From Sulfurimonas sp. (GTDB lineage Bacteria; Campylobacterota; Campylobacteria; Campylobacterales; Sulfurimonadaceae): a stretch of 43,731 nt of DNA. Below the pieces are notes generated by a model. That model was not told where the DNA came from. It saw only the letters and a program-made list of their open reading frames with translations, and did no database searches. The stretch is taken from contig NZ_JAPHUF010000005.1 of the NCBI RefSeq assembly GCF_026196735.1, positions 1 to 43,731 on the forward strand. Reading direction: 5' to 3'. The translations under genes were made by a program, and so were the position numbers. Below are positions 1-8,204 of this stretch, in pieces (the first letter of the stretch is position 1; the number at the start of each line of letters is the position of its first letter).

Positions 1-42
1 ACTTAAGTCCTAAACATTAGGTCTCTGTGTTTGTGGATGGGA

Positions 43-71
43 ATTATAGACAAATCAACCTTTGATGTCAA
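43..71 (-). promoter_or_regulatory. Near-consensus sigma70 promoter reading out of the window
   Basis: On the minus strand the -35 box TTGACA (66-71) and the -10 box TATAAT (43-48) are both perfect and 17 bp apart. The DNA just upstream of the -35 is A/T-rich (CTTTAAAAAACTA), like an UP element. It lies about 60 bp past the mnmA stop and fires leftward, so its gene is outside the window. Such strong promoters usually serve stable RNA operons or highly expressed genes; that assignment is inference. Positions 1-133 hold no convincing gene. Confidence 0.75.
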
Positions 72-133
72 TAGTTTTTTAAAGGAATTTTGGAAGTTTT
101 TTCTCTTTGAGGTGTTTTGGGGAGATTGTGCAA

Positions 134-1174
134 TTAATTTTCTTCTATCCAACCACCACCAATTAATTTATTATCATCATAAAATACTGCAGCTTGACCT
201 GTTGCAACTCCAAATACACTCTCTTTTAATGTGACAAATGCTTTATCATCTTTTACAACTACATGACAAGCAACTGCTTTAGTTCTGTATCTTAATTTAA
301 CTGTTGTATCAAACTCTTTTTCATCACTATATAGATTTAAATTATTAAGAACTACACTATTACATTCTAACTCTTCTTTTTTACCTACTATGATTTGATT
401 CTTTTTCGCATCAATATCAACTACATAATGTGGCTCATGTGCACCTTTTACAGTAAAGCCTTTTCTTTTGCCAATTGTGTAGTGCATATAACCTTTATGT
501 TCGCCCACTACATTTCCGTCTTTATCTAAAACTTCACCAACTTTATCTACTTCAACATAATCTTTTAAAAGATCTGTGTATGTAGTCTCTACAAAACAGA
601 TTTCACTTGATTCACCTTGAGATGCAAAAGATTCTAAGCCGTCAATAGATGCAGCTAACTCTTTTATATCGCTTTTTTTTCTTTCACCTAACGGAAATAG
701 AAGTCTTGGCAAAATATCTTTATGTACATAAAATAAAAAATAACTTTGATCTTTTGTATCATCATCAGCTTCATAAAAATATTTTCCATCAGTTTTAATA
801 TAATGTCCAGTAGCTAAAAAATCTGCTCCTATCTTATCTGCATATTTAATCATTTCACCAAATTTCAAACTTCTATTACAGAGTGCGCATGGATTTGGTG
901 TTCTGCCATCTGCATAAGTATCTATAAATGGCTGAAACACTTTTCTGTTAAATGTTTCTTGAAGATCTAATACATGTAGTTTCATTCCGACAAAATCGGC
1001 TGCCTTTTGAGCACGGGCAAGATGAATTTCATGATAGCCGGGTTTTGAATGCAGCTTCATATATAAACCCTCTATCTCATAACCCTCTTCTTTTAATAAT
1101 AATGCTGACATTGTAGAATCAACACCACCGCTCATGCCAACTAAAACTTTTTTACGATTTATCATATTTTTCAT
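134..1174 (-). CDS. mnmA: tRNA-uridine 2-sulfurtransferase MnmA
   Basis: This enzyme thiolates U34 at the wobble position of tRNA-Lys, -Glu and -Gln in the cytoplasm, using ATP and a persulfide sulfur donor. The 346-residue protein has the usual family length. The PP-loop SGGVDS is at residues 15-20. The two catalytic cysteines are visible as C96 in NPCALCN and C193 in SSEICFV. The GHY motif near 123 and the C-terminal beta-barrel region are present. The start overlaps the stop of the upstream LOG gene by 4 bp, which implies translational coupling; a second Met three codons in is an alternative start. It is the last gene of the flagellar/housekeeping operon. An A8 run lies around codons 166-168, with the frame intact. 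Confidence 0.96.
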   Translation of the reverse strand: MKNMINRKKVLVGMSGGVDSTMSALLLKEEGYEIEGLYMKLHSKPGYHEIHLARAQKAADFVGMKLHVLDLQETFNRKVFQPFIDTYADGRTPNPCALCNRSLKFGEMIKYADKIGADFLATGHYIKTDGKYFYEADDDTKDQSYFLFYVHKDILPRLLFPLGERKKSDIKELAASIDGLESFASQGESSEICFVETTYTDLLKDYVEVDKVGEVLDKDGNVVGEHKGYMHYTIGKRKGFTVKGAHEPHYVVDIDAKKNQIIVGKKEELECNSVVLNNLNLYSDEKEFDTTVKLRYRTKAVACHVVVKDDKAFVTLKESVFGVATGQAAVFYDDNKLIGGGWIEEN

Positions 1175-1956
1175 TTGTCTTCATTTTTTACTGAATCTAT
1201 ATCTTGCGAGAAATTTGATAAGGATTTATAGTATTTAGTATCAGTTAAACCAACTTCTTCCAAGAGCTCAATCTGTGTTAACAAAGATTCTTCAATCTCT
1301 CTAACAACACAATCTAAATCATCAGTCAATCTTATGATTTCAAGGTCGACATCATCTATCATGCCGCTTTTATGTAATTTTTCTTCTATAAACTGTAAAA
1401 GTGGTTTATAAAAATCAATACCGATAACAAAGATTTTAACACCTGTCACTTTTCTTGTTTGAACTAAAGTCAAAGATTCAAATAATTCATCTAATGTACC
1501 GTATCCGCCAGGAAAAATAACATATGCTATAGAATATTTTACCAACATTACTTTTCTGGAAAAAAAGTAATCAAAATTTAGCTGTTTTGTAGTGTATTTA
1601 TTTGCTACTTGCTCAAACGAAAGATCAATATTTAAACCGACTGATTCAACATGAGAATGCTCTTTTGCACCTTTATTTGAAGCTTCCATAATTCCAGGGC
1701 CGCCACCTGTTATTATATTAAAACCTCTTTCTCCCAACATCGAAGCAAGCTTAGAGGCTTTTTCATAGTATTTATCACTAACATCTGTTCTAGCACTACC
1801 AAAAACTGTAACAGATGGCCCAAGATCACCTAATTCTTCGAAGCCTTTAACAAAATCGGCAATTATTTTGAATACGCTCCAAATATCAGCTGATTTTATA
1901 TCTTGAACATATCTTTTTGCTAATTCATTTCTTCGATCTTGTTTTCTATTTTGCAC
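1171..1956 (-). CDS. LOG family Rossmann-fold protein (TIGR00730 type)
   Basis: The protein belongs to the LOG/lysine-decarboxylase-like family. Tested members are phosphoribohydrolases that cleave nucleoside 5'-monophosphates, for example cytokinin riboside monophosphates or AMP. The diagnostic motifs are GGGPGIME at residues 84-91 and PGGYGTLDE at 149-157, which bind phosphate and hold the catalytic Glu. At 261 residues it is longer than the roughly 190-residue plant-type LOG proteins, with a charged N-terminal extension of about 45 residues. It sits between fliY (1 bp gap) and mnmA (4 bp overlap). Nothing links it to motility beyond its place in the operon, and the physiological substrate cannot be read from the sequence. 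Confidence 0.85.
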   Translation of the reverse strand: MQNRKQDRRNELAKRYVQDIKSADIWSVFKIIADFVKGFEELGDLGPSVTVFGSARTDVSDKYYEKASKLASMLGERGFNIITGGGPGIMEASNKGAKEHSHVESVGLNIDLSFEQVANKYTTKQLNFDYFFSRKVMLVKYSIAYVIFPGGYGTLDELFESLTLVQTRKVTGVKIFVIGIDFYKPLLQFIEEKLHKSGMIDDVDLEIIRLTDDLDCVVREIEESLLTQIELLEEVGLTDTKYYKSLSNFSQDIDSVKNEDK

Positions 1957-1957
1957 T

Positions 1958-2818
1958 TTAAGCCTTAAGTTGAGCCAATCTTTCTCTTTTTGTACCGATT
2001 GATGTTATCTGAACACCGAAGTTTCCATCAACAATCACGACCTCACCCTCAGCTATTATATGATCATCAACTAAAATTTCAAGAGGATCATTTGCCAACT
2101 GATTAAGTTCAATAACCGAACCAATATCCATATTTAACACATCTTTAAGTAGCATTTTTTTCTTTCCAATTCTAACTTTAACTGGAAGCTTAACATCCAT
2201 AATTAAAGATATGTTATTCATTTCAGCACTACCAAGTGAAGCTTCTGTATTGTTATTGTCATTACTGCTTTCATCAACTATAGTTTCGGTTGCGGCATCA
2301 TCAGGAGTACCAAATATAGTCTTTTCGAAATTATCATCCATAATAAACATAAAAAGAGATTTAACAGTTGCAATATTAAAATTATAAACAAACATTTTAG
2401 TAAAGTTCTCTAGTGTTACATCTTCATTTTCACCAATATACTCAGCACTTTCAACATTAAACGATAAAACAGGCATCTCTTTTTGAGCAGATAAACTAGT
2501 TCCTATAGCTCCAAAAATATTTGATGTGATTTCTTTAGCTGCATCCAAATCATCATCACTAATATCTTCTCTGTCACTCTCTTCATCGCCCATCATCATA
2601 TCCGATAGTGAAGCTACTAGATTTGGTGTTAAAGCTACCATCGCTGAAGCATCTACTGCACCACTAACATTTATTTTCAAGACCACGATAGGAGGGATTA
2701 TATTTGATACGATGCTTAAACTTTGTTCTTCTTTTAAATCAAGTGTGGGAGCTTGTCCGATTAGTGCCTCTATAGTAGCAATTGTTTCACTTTCAAATAG
2801 CTTCATAAAATCACTCAT
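1958..2818 (-). CDS. fliY: Flagellar motor switch protein FliY (FliN/CheC-like)
   Basis: FliY is a C-ring component that works with FliM and FliG, and often FliN, to set flagellar rotation direction. The first ~170 residues resemble the CheC/FliM middle-domain fold (acidic MMMGDEESDRED stretch, then NIFGAIGTSL). The last ~80 residues form the SpoA (FliN) domain, beginning near IMDVKLPVKVRIG and ending in VQITSI. The region between (about 175-200) is a Ser/Asn-rich linker. The 286-residue length fits campylobacterial FliY. It starts 3 bp after the fliM stop, as part of the fliA-fliM-fliY block. Whether the CheC-like half is an active CheY-P phosphatase cannot be judged safely here. Confidence 0.92.
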   Translation of the reverse strand: MSDFMKLFESETIATIEALIGQAPTLDLKEEQSLSIVSNIIPPIVVLKINVSGAVDASAMVALTPNLVASLSDMMMGDEESDREDISDDDLDAAKEITSNIFGAIGTSLSAQKEMPVLSFNVESAEYIGENEDVTLENFTKMFVYNFNIATVKSLFMFIMDDNFEKTIFGTPDDAATETIVDESSNDNNNTEASLGSAEMNNISLIMDVKLPVKVRIGKKKMLLKDVLNMDIGSVIELNQLANDPLEILVDDHIIAEGEVVIVDGNFGVQITSIGTKRERLAQLKA

Positions 2819-2821
2819 TAC

Positions 2822-3922
2822 TTACTCCTCATCTTCAATATTATTTTCATTTTGTTCCTGTTGAATAATATCTTTTACACCAGATATTTTATCTCGTCTT
2901 GATGTCTCAAAATTCTCTAATGCTCTTTTGACTGCATCTTTTTCTGTATCTATTATATCAGTAATTTGTATCGATTTTCTAAATCGTTTTAATCCTATCT
3001 TACCGAGAAATCTATCTTTGCCATCGACACAAAGTCTGACAATATCATCAGCAGGATTCTCAAGTCTAACTACATCACCCTTTTGTAAATCCAAAACTTC
3101 TCTCAATGTAAGTTCTGCATCACCCAACATTGCTTCTATGCCAACTTTTGCGCCACCTAAAAGAACTTGAAGTTCATTATTTCTACTCTTTTTTGTACTT
3201 GTTTCGTTAAGCATCAAATCTCTACTGGCTAACTTTGGCAAAACAGGCTCAAGTGCTATAACAGGATAACAAACATTCATCATACCCGAACTCTGACCAA
3301 TAATTATCTCCATTACAACCATCACAACAATTTCATTTTGTGCAACAATTTGAACAACATTTGGACTTGACTCTTTAGACTCAACTGTTGGATAAATATC
3401 CATAACAGGAGCCCATGCTTCTTTGAGAGTACTCATCATAACTCTCAGTATTGTCTCAAATAAGTTAAGTTCTATATCTGAAAATTCACGGCTTGCATCA
3501 AATGGCTCACCCTTACCTCCAAGAAGACGATCAAGCATAGGAAAAGCAATAGAAGGATTTATCTCTATAACTCCACTTCCCTCTAATGGCTTAATTGAAA
3601 AAACATTAAAACTAGTTGGATTTGGCAGGGACATAAGAAATTCGCCATATGTCATCTGATCAACTGAATGAAGTTGAATCTCAACAATAGAACGCATTAT
3701 AGAAGATATCTGAGAAGCTAGTGATCGTGCCATCTTATCATGAATACCACGAAATGCACGCAGCTGCTCTTTTGAAACTCTGTTTGGTCTCTTAAAGTCG
3801 TAAAGTGTTACTTGCCTCTGTGAAAAAGCACCGGAATCATCTCCATCAAAAATTTCCTCACCTTCATCTTCAACGACATCTAAAAGAGCATCTATTTCTT
3901 CTTGTGAAAGTATATCTGCCAT
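2822..3922 (-). CDS. fliM: Flagellar motor switch protein FliM
   Basis: FliM is the C-ring protein that binds phosphorylated CheY and passes the signal to FliG. The N-terminal CheY-binding motif LSQEEIDALL is at residues 5-14, followed by an acidic linker. The middle CheC-like domain carries the family signature around RFRGIHDKMARSL-like residues (here LRAFRGIHDKMARSLA). The C-terminal SpoA domain spans roughly 250-330 (VLLGGAKVGIEAMLGDAELT). Length is 366 residues, with an acidic tail after 340 that is a little longer than in enteric FliM. fliM lies between fliA and fliY with 1 and 3 bp gaps, so the three are almost certainly one transcript. Confidence 0.96.
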   Translation of the reverse strand: MADILSQEEIDALLDVVEDEGEEIFDGDDSGAFSQRQVTLYDFKRPNRVSKEQLRAFRGIHDKMARSLASQISSIMRSIVEIQLHSVDQMTYGEFLMSLPNPTSFNVFSIKPLEGSGVIEINPSIAFPMLDRLLGGKGEPFDASREFSDIELNLFETILRVMMSTLKEAWAPVMDIYPTVESKESSPNVVQIVAQNEIVVMVVMEIIIGQSSGMMNVCYPVIALEPVLPKLASRDLMLNETSTKKSRNNELQVLLGGAKVGIEAMLGDAELTLREVLDLQKGDVVRLENPADDIVRLCVDGKDRFLGKIGLKRFRKSIQITDIIDTEKDAVKRALENFETSRRDKISGVKDIIQQEQNENNIEDEE

Positions 3923-3923
3923 A

Positions 3924-4607
3924 TTATGCTCCTATACTCTCTTTGATTTTATGAATAACTGATTTATGAATTTGTGATATTCTAGATTCTGTTATATTTA
4001 AAATCTCACTTATCTCTTTAAGTGTCAGTTCTTCAAAGTAGTAAAACTGTATTACAAGCTGTTCTCTCTCAACAAAATCTCCAAGAACTTTCTTGATAAC
4101 ATTAATTAATTCTTCTTTCTCTATTTGAGCAAGTGCTGCACCCTCGTCACCAACCTGTAGTTGATCATGAAGAGGCATAACCGTGTATATAGTTGAAGCG
4201 ATTCTCGCATCATGTACTTTTTCAATACTCTCATCTAAGAGTATAGCCAACTCTTCATCTGTCGGCTCTTCTTCATGTGTCACTCTGTACTCTTCGATAG
4301 CATAATCAATTGCTTTAACCAGTTTTCTGCTGGCACGAGAGAGTATATCTAAGCTTCTTAGATAATCAAGCATAGCACCATAAACTCTTTTTTTTGCATA
4401 ACCCCAAAAAGAGTCATTAAGTTTTTCATCATATCTTCTGGCTAATTTTATAAGCTCTTCGGTTCCAATTGCAGATAAGTCCATATAGTCAATAGAACTT
4501 GGCAGTCTCTCTTTAAGTCGAAATGCCATTGCTTTAACAGCAGGCAAATATTGGATAGCAAGTTCATCTTCTTTGTGCTTGATATCTTGTGTGTAAGCCT
4601 CAATCAT
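3924..4607 (-). CDS. fliA: RNA polymerase sigma-28 factor FliA
   Basis: FliA is the alternative sigma factor for late flagellar genes and is normally held by the anti-sigma factor FlgM until the hook is complete. The 227-residue protein has sigma region 2 (about 15-90, including FWGYAKKRVYGAMLDYLRS), region 3, and a C-terminal region 4 helix-turn-helix (about 190-222, LTLKEISEILNITESRISQ). It overlaps the upstream small membrane protein gene by 4 bp and is 1 bp from fliM. In Campylobacterota its promoters resemble TAAA-N15-CGATAT/A. A site of this type is found in this same window before a pilin gene (33858-33884). Confidence 0.95.
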   Translation of the reverse strand: MIEAYTQDIKHKEDELAIQYLPAVKAMAFRLKERLPSSIDYMDLSAIGTEELIKLARRYDEKLNDSFWGYAKKRVYGAMLDYLRSLDILSRASRKLVKAIDYAIEEYRVTHEEEPTDEELAILLDESIEKVHDARIASTIYTVMPLHDQLQVGDEGAALAQIEKEELINVIKKVLGDFVEREQLVIQFYYFEELTLKEISEILNITESRISQIHKSVIHKIKESIGA

Positions 4608-4951
4608 GATTTCTTTCCATTATCTTCTGCATTCATTTTAACCGCCGCGTCTGCGATTTTCACAGCTGAATCTATCAGTTTTTCTCTTTTATTTATTTCA
4701 GTCACAAATAAATCAAGTTGTTTTTCGTGTAATATTTTAGGAAAAAAATAAACTTTTCCTGTTACGGTTTTGTAATAAAGGGCAGTTATAACATGAGAAA
4801 ACAGATAAAAGAATATTGTAATAAACAAAGTATATACTAGCAGACCTTCTGCATCAAATGATTTTAATATGCCGAATATTATTCCCATAAAAAAACCTTG
4901 AACAGTAAAAAAGTATACAAAATTTTCACCTAACATATATGCTTGCCCCAA
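4604..4951 (-). CDS. Small conserved membrane protein between flhG and fliA
   Basis: The 115-residue protein has two hydrophobic segments, about 10-30 (FVYFFTVQGFFMGIIFGIL) and 37-60 (GLLVYTLFITIFFYLFSHVITAL). A basic, charged C-terminal tail of about 50 residues follows and is probably cytoplasmic. I recognise no domain. From memory, a small membrane protein holds the same place between flhG and fliA in Campylobacter jejuni (Cj0062c) and Helicobacter pylori (HP1033). It overlaps fliA by 4 bp and follows flhG by 7 bp. A role in flagellar assembly or polar placement is a guess based only on this conserved position. Confidence 0.8.
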   Translation of the reverse strand: MGQAYMLGENFVYFFTVQGFFMGIIFGILKSFDAEGLLVYTLFITIFFYLFSHVITALYYKTVTGKVYFFPKILHEKQLDLFVTEINKREKLIDSAVKIADAAVKMNAEDNGKKS

Positions 4952-4958
4952 ATTTGAG

Positions 4959-5834
4959 TTAGAAATGCTTAACTAGACGCTTAAAAAGCCCCGATAATCC
5001 GCTTTCACTAGGAGTAACTAGCACATTTCGTTCCAAATTATTGTTTATTTTATTTGCAATTCCTTCTATATCTTTATACACCCCAGAAGATGGGTGAACA
5101 GCACTAAAGAGTGCTCTTTGTTTCACACAAGAAGATACTTTTGCATCATTATTGATTTTTCCCATAAATTTCAAATCTAAATCACCGCCAATATTTGCCA
5201 ATGCTACTTTTTTTATCTTTTCATACACTGCCAATGCTTCTTTTTCACTTTTTACCTGATTCATAACTAGGTTAATATCATCTCTAAAAGTTGCTATCGA
5301 TTTTATGGTAGCATAAGCATCTGTTATTGCGGCTGGGTCCGGCACAGTAACAACTATGACATCATCTGCCACATCAACAAACATTTTGATATGTTCACCT
5401 ATACCTGCTCCTGTATCAATAATCATTACATCAAGCTTGTCTAACACCTCAGCTTCACTCATAAACCTATCAAAAAGAGCTTTATCAGAGTACTTGAGTA
5501 TCTCATCACCGCTCTCACCTGGAATCAATATAAGATTTCTAGTAACAGGGATTAATATATCAGCAACAGTAGCCTCACCTTTTAGTACATGTAATATGTT
5601 TTTTTTGATCTTTACATTAAACATAACATCTAAATTTGCCAGACCGATATCAGCATCAAATATACCTACATTAAGTCCACTTAAAGATAAAACATAAGCC
5701 AGATTAGAACTTATTGTGCTTTTTCCAACACCACCTTTTCCACTTGTTATTGCTATAAAACGAGTCTTTTTAGATTTCTTTTTTTCATTTGATGCTACGA
5801 GTTCTTCTAGTTTTTTAGCCTGATTCCCAATCAT
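4959..5834 (-). CDS. flhG: Flagellar number regulator FlhG (MinD-like ATPase)
   Basis: FlhG (also FleN or YlxH) is a ParA/MinD-family ATPase that limits flagellar number and works against FlhF at the pole. In campylobacters it also affects cell division placement. The deviant Walker A motif GKGGVGKST is at residues 32-40. Switch regions appear as FDADIGLANLD (about 59-69) and IIDTGAGIG (about 138-146). The C-terminal amphipathic segment LSGLFKRLVKHF matches a MinD-type membrane-targeting helix. Length is 291 residues. The start overlaps the end of flhF by 4 bp, coupling the two antagonists. Confidence 0.95.
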   Translation of the reverse strand: MIGNQAKKLEELVASNEKKKSKKTRFIAITSGKGGVGKSTISSNLAYVLSLSGLNVGIFDADIGLANLDVMFNVKIKKNILHVLKGEATVADILIPVTRNLILIPGESGDEILKYSDKALFDRFMSEAEVLDKLDVMIIDTGAGIGEHIKMFVDVADDVIVVTVPDPAAITDAYATIKSIATFRDDINLVMNQVKSEKEALAVYEKIKKVALANIGGDLDLKFMGKINNDAKVSSCVKQRALFSAVHPSSGVYKDIEGIANKINNNLERNVLVTPSESGLSGLFKRLVKHF

Positions 5835-7105
5835 GCTTTACTCCTATTAAAACCGTTAAGCAAACACTCAATCAAGAAATCACTGCTGGCACAAACTAAA
5901 TCTTCAGGGACTTCTTGACCAACAGAAAAATAACTTATTGGTTTTTTTGTCTCGTATGACAAAGAGAATATATTTCCAAAACCTCTTGTTTCATCTAACT
6001 TGGTAAACATAAGAGTATCAATACTGAGAGATGAAAAATTATCATATGTTGCTTTTAAATCTTCATATTTTATAGAGCTTGGCATCACAAGAACTACATC
6101 TATATTATATTTAACATCATTTCCATCCAAGCACTCATATATCTTTTCTATTTTGTCTTTATCATAAGGGCTAGAACCCATAGTATCAATTAGAATATAG
6201 TCACAATACTTCAGCGAATCAAGTGCAGATGCAAAATCTACAGGATCTACAACTGTCTCAATCCCAAGCTTCATCATTCTTGCATACTGCATCAACTGTT
6301 CAACTGCACCTATGCGATATGTATCTAAAACTACCAAACCTACTTTGTATTTTTTCTGCATAAGATACGAATATCTTGCCGCTAATTTCGCTACTGATGT
6401 CGTTTTACCCACACCAGTAGGACCGACTAACATAATAACTTTTTTATTTCCTACAGAGGGAGTACTCTCAAGTCTAACAGGTACCATCTTTCTAAGAAGA
6501 GTTTGAAAATATCTTTTAACCGTAGATGAGTTTTCTCTCATTTTAAAAGGCATATGCTCCAATGTAGTTCTCATAATACCGTCTAAGTGCTCTTTATTCA
6601 TTCCACTTTGAGAAGCTAAGCGATATATTTCAGCAAATTCTGCCGGAATATGATTTTCTAAGTTAGGTGCTTTCTCATCCCAAAACATATTTTGGATAAG
6701 TTTAACTTTATCACCTAACTTGGAGATTTCTGATTTGATTTCTTTTAACTCTTTTGGCTCAAAAGAAGCATTGGGTGGCTTGATATCCTGATAACCGTAA
6801 AGAGGGTCTTTAACATCTGCGATTTTTGAAATCTGCTTTGCAGCATTTGAGATATCATACAAGACATCAGCGCTTTTTTGAGTTAGCGGTCTCTCATCTC
6901 TTGGAGTAGATGAAGCTTTTTGATAAGTGGTATGTTCTAACTCTTTTTCTATGCCCATAACTATTTCATAAATAGCTTCACGACCCAATGCTTTTTTTTG
7001 AATCTCTTTTGTATCAATATGAAACATCTGGTCATAATTTTCATCCATTTTGGCTTTTTTTAAAGCCTCAGATGGTGTTCGTCCAGTAAAAGTCAGTATC
7101 TTCAT
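5831..7105 (-). CDS. flhF: Flagellar biosynthesis GTPase FlhF (SRP family)
   Basis: FlhF is an SRP-type GTPase that places the flagellum at the pole and, in Campylobacter, is needed for full expression of sigma54-dependent flagellar genes. Order of parts: a basic N-terminal region; a linker with a coiled stretch near 115-140; then the NG domain. The P-loop GPTGVGKTT is at 228-236, DTYRIGAVEQ near 261, DTMGSSPYD near 308 (G3) and TKLDETRGFG near 369. Length is 424 residues. It overlaps folK upstream and flhG downstream by 4 bp each. An A8 run lies near the 5' end (QKKALG) with the frame intact. Confidence 0.96.
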   Translation of the reverse strand: MKILTFTGRTPSEALKKAKMDENYDQMFHIDTKEIQKKALGREAIYEIVMGIEKELEHTTYQKASSTPRDERPLTQKSADVLYDISNAAKQISKIADVKDPLYGYQDIKPPNASFEPKELKEIKSEISKLGDKVKLIQNMFWDEKAPNLENHIPAEFAEIYRLASQSGMNKEHLDGIMRTTLEHMPFKMRENSSTVKRYFQTLLRKMVPVRLESTPSVGNKKVIMLVGPTGVGKTTSVAKLAARYSYLMQKKYKVGLVVLDTYRIGAVEQLMQYARMMKLGIETVVDPVDFASALDSLKYCDYILIDTMGSSPYDKDKIEKIYECLDGNDVKYNIDVVLVMPSSIKYEDLKATYDNFSSLSIDTLMFTKLDETRGFGNIFSLSYETKKPISYFSVGQEVPEDLVCASSDFLIECLLNGFNRSKA

Positions 7106-7590
7106 CTATTTAAATCCATTAACGGTATCAACACACTCTCTCGTTTAAACCACTGTGGATGTGGAATTTGTAATTTCGGTTTTCTAACAACTCTGTTATC
7201 AAAAAAAATAATATCCAAATCTAGCGTCCTTGGAGCGTTTGCAAAACTTCTTTTGCGTGCAAATTTTTTTTCTAATCTCATCAAATAATTTAAAAAAAGT
7301 ATGGGTTGCATACTAGTTTTCAAAACAATTATTGAATTAAAAAAATCATCCTGGTCTACAAAACCAAAAGGAGGATTTTTCAAAATCAATGATGTTTTCA
7401 ATAGTTCAACTCTTTTGTCTCTTCTTAGATAATTAAAAAGGTGTTCAAACCTTCGTTTGACATCCCCAACATTTCCACCTATCCCGACAGTTACACTGTA
7501 ACGATGGGAACTTTTTTCTTTACATGTGATACCAAAATGCAAGCCTTTGATAGTCGTTAAACTATCACTTAGCTTACGCTTTAAATACAT
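7102..7590 (-). CDS. folK: HPPK: 6-hydroxymethyl-7,8-dihydropterin pyrophosphokinase
   Basis: FolK transfers pyrophosphate from ATP to 6-hydroxymethyl-7,8-dihydropterin in folate synthesis. The protein has VGIGGNVGDVKRRF (substrate-binding start of the fold), the conserved DDFFNSIIVL segment, and the diagnostic metal/ATP-binding stretch APRTLDLDIIFFDN followed by IPHPQWFKRESVLIPLMDL. The 162 residues are typical, with about 30 extra N-terminal residues compared with E. coli. It overlaps flhF by 4 bp and follows aroQ by 3 bp. The folate and aromatic genes at the head of the flagellar operon are a recurring campylobacterial arrangement. Confidence 0.94.
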   Translation of the reverse strand: MYLKRKLSDSLTTIKGLHFGITCKEKSSHRYSVTVGIGGNVGDVKRRFEHLFNYLRRDKRVELLKTSLILKNPPFGFVDQDDFFNSIIVLKTSMQPILFLNYLMRLEKKFARKRSFANAPRTLDLDIIFFDNRVVRKPKLQIPHPQWFKRESVLIPLMDLNR

Positions 7591-7593
7591 ATA

Positions 7594-8073
7594 TTATTTA
7601 GCCTCTGCAGCTTGTTTTTGAGCTGCTTGTACTGCTTGAACTTCACTCATGATTTGCAACATACCTATCATTGCCATATGGTAACCAAAAGGACCAAAAC
7701 CAACAACAGATGATGTACAAACCGGTGCAATCATATTTGTTTTTCTAAACTCTTCACGACGGTGAATATTTGAAATATGAACTTCAATAGTTGGAAGATT
7801 AACAGCAGAGATTGCATCACGGATAGCTATAGAAGTGTGAGTATATGCAGCAGCATTGATAATAATACCATTTGCCTCACCATAACACTCTTGAATTTTA
7901 TCTACAATTTCACCCTCAAGGTTACTTTGAAAAAACTCTATTTCCATCTTGTTTTGATCAGCAACATCTTTCATTTGAGCATGTATCTGCTCTAACTTCA
8001 TTGGACCATATATATTTTGTTCTCTAACACCCAACATATTTAAGTTTGGTCCTTGAATTACTACTATCTTCAT
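7594..8073 (-). CDS. aroQ: Type II 3-dehydroquinate dehydratase
   Basis: This enzyme dehydrates 3-dehydroquinate to 3-dehydroshikimate in the shikimate pathway and normally forms dodecamers. Type II signatures are [10 protein letters not shown] at 6-15, the catalytic Tyr22 in [15 protein letters not shown] near 73-82, and [15 protein letters not shown] with the catalytic His near 102. Length is 159 residues, about 10 longer than usual because of an Ala/Gln-rich tail. It is the first gene of the leftward operon; AAGG lies seven bases before its ATG. A tyrA gene later in the window belongs to the same aromatic route. Confidence 0.96.
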   Translation of the reverse strand: MKIVVIQGPNLNMLGVREQNIYGPMKLEQIHAQMKDVADQNKMEIEFFQSNLEGEIVDKIQECYGEANGIIINAAAYTHTSIAIRDAISAVNLPTIEVHISNIHRREEFRKTNMIAPVCTSSVVGFGPFGYHMAMIGMLQIMSEVQAVQAAQKQAAEAK

Positions 8074-8161
8074 CTTCTGCCTTTTTATTAAATAGTTTAA
8101 ACTTTTAAGGAGTTATTTTAGCAAAAGTAATATTAAAAAAGAGTTGCAATGTAAAAAAGTG

Positions 8162-8167
8162 TATAAT
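8162..8167 (+). promoter_or_regulatory. -10 box for the aminofutalosine-deaminase-like gene
   Basis: A perfect TATAAT lies 38 bp before the ATG at 8205 in the divergent gap between aroQ and this gene. No good -35 box is found 16-18 bp upstream; A-runs and T-runs occupy that space. This is common in Campylobacterota, whose housekeeping promoters often lack a recognisable -35. The aroQ side of the gap shows only weak candidates. Confidence 0.5.
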
Positions 8168-8204
8168 CCCACTTATATTTACAAATTTAATTTTAGAGAA
8201 AAAA

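Noticed and set aside
673-680. A8 runs in mnmA (and near the flhF start) as contingency loci
   Set aside because: Runs of eight A are common in such AT-rich genomes and both frames are intact; too weak to claim.
5641-5652. CCGATAT inside flhG as a second sigma28 promoter
   Set aside because: No TAAA-type -35 lies at the required distance and no plus-strand gene follows.
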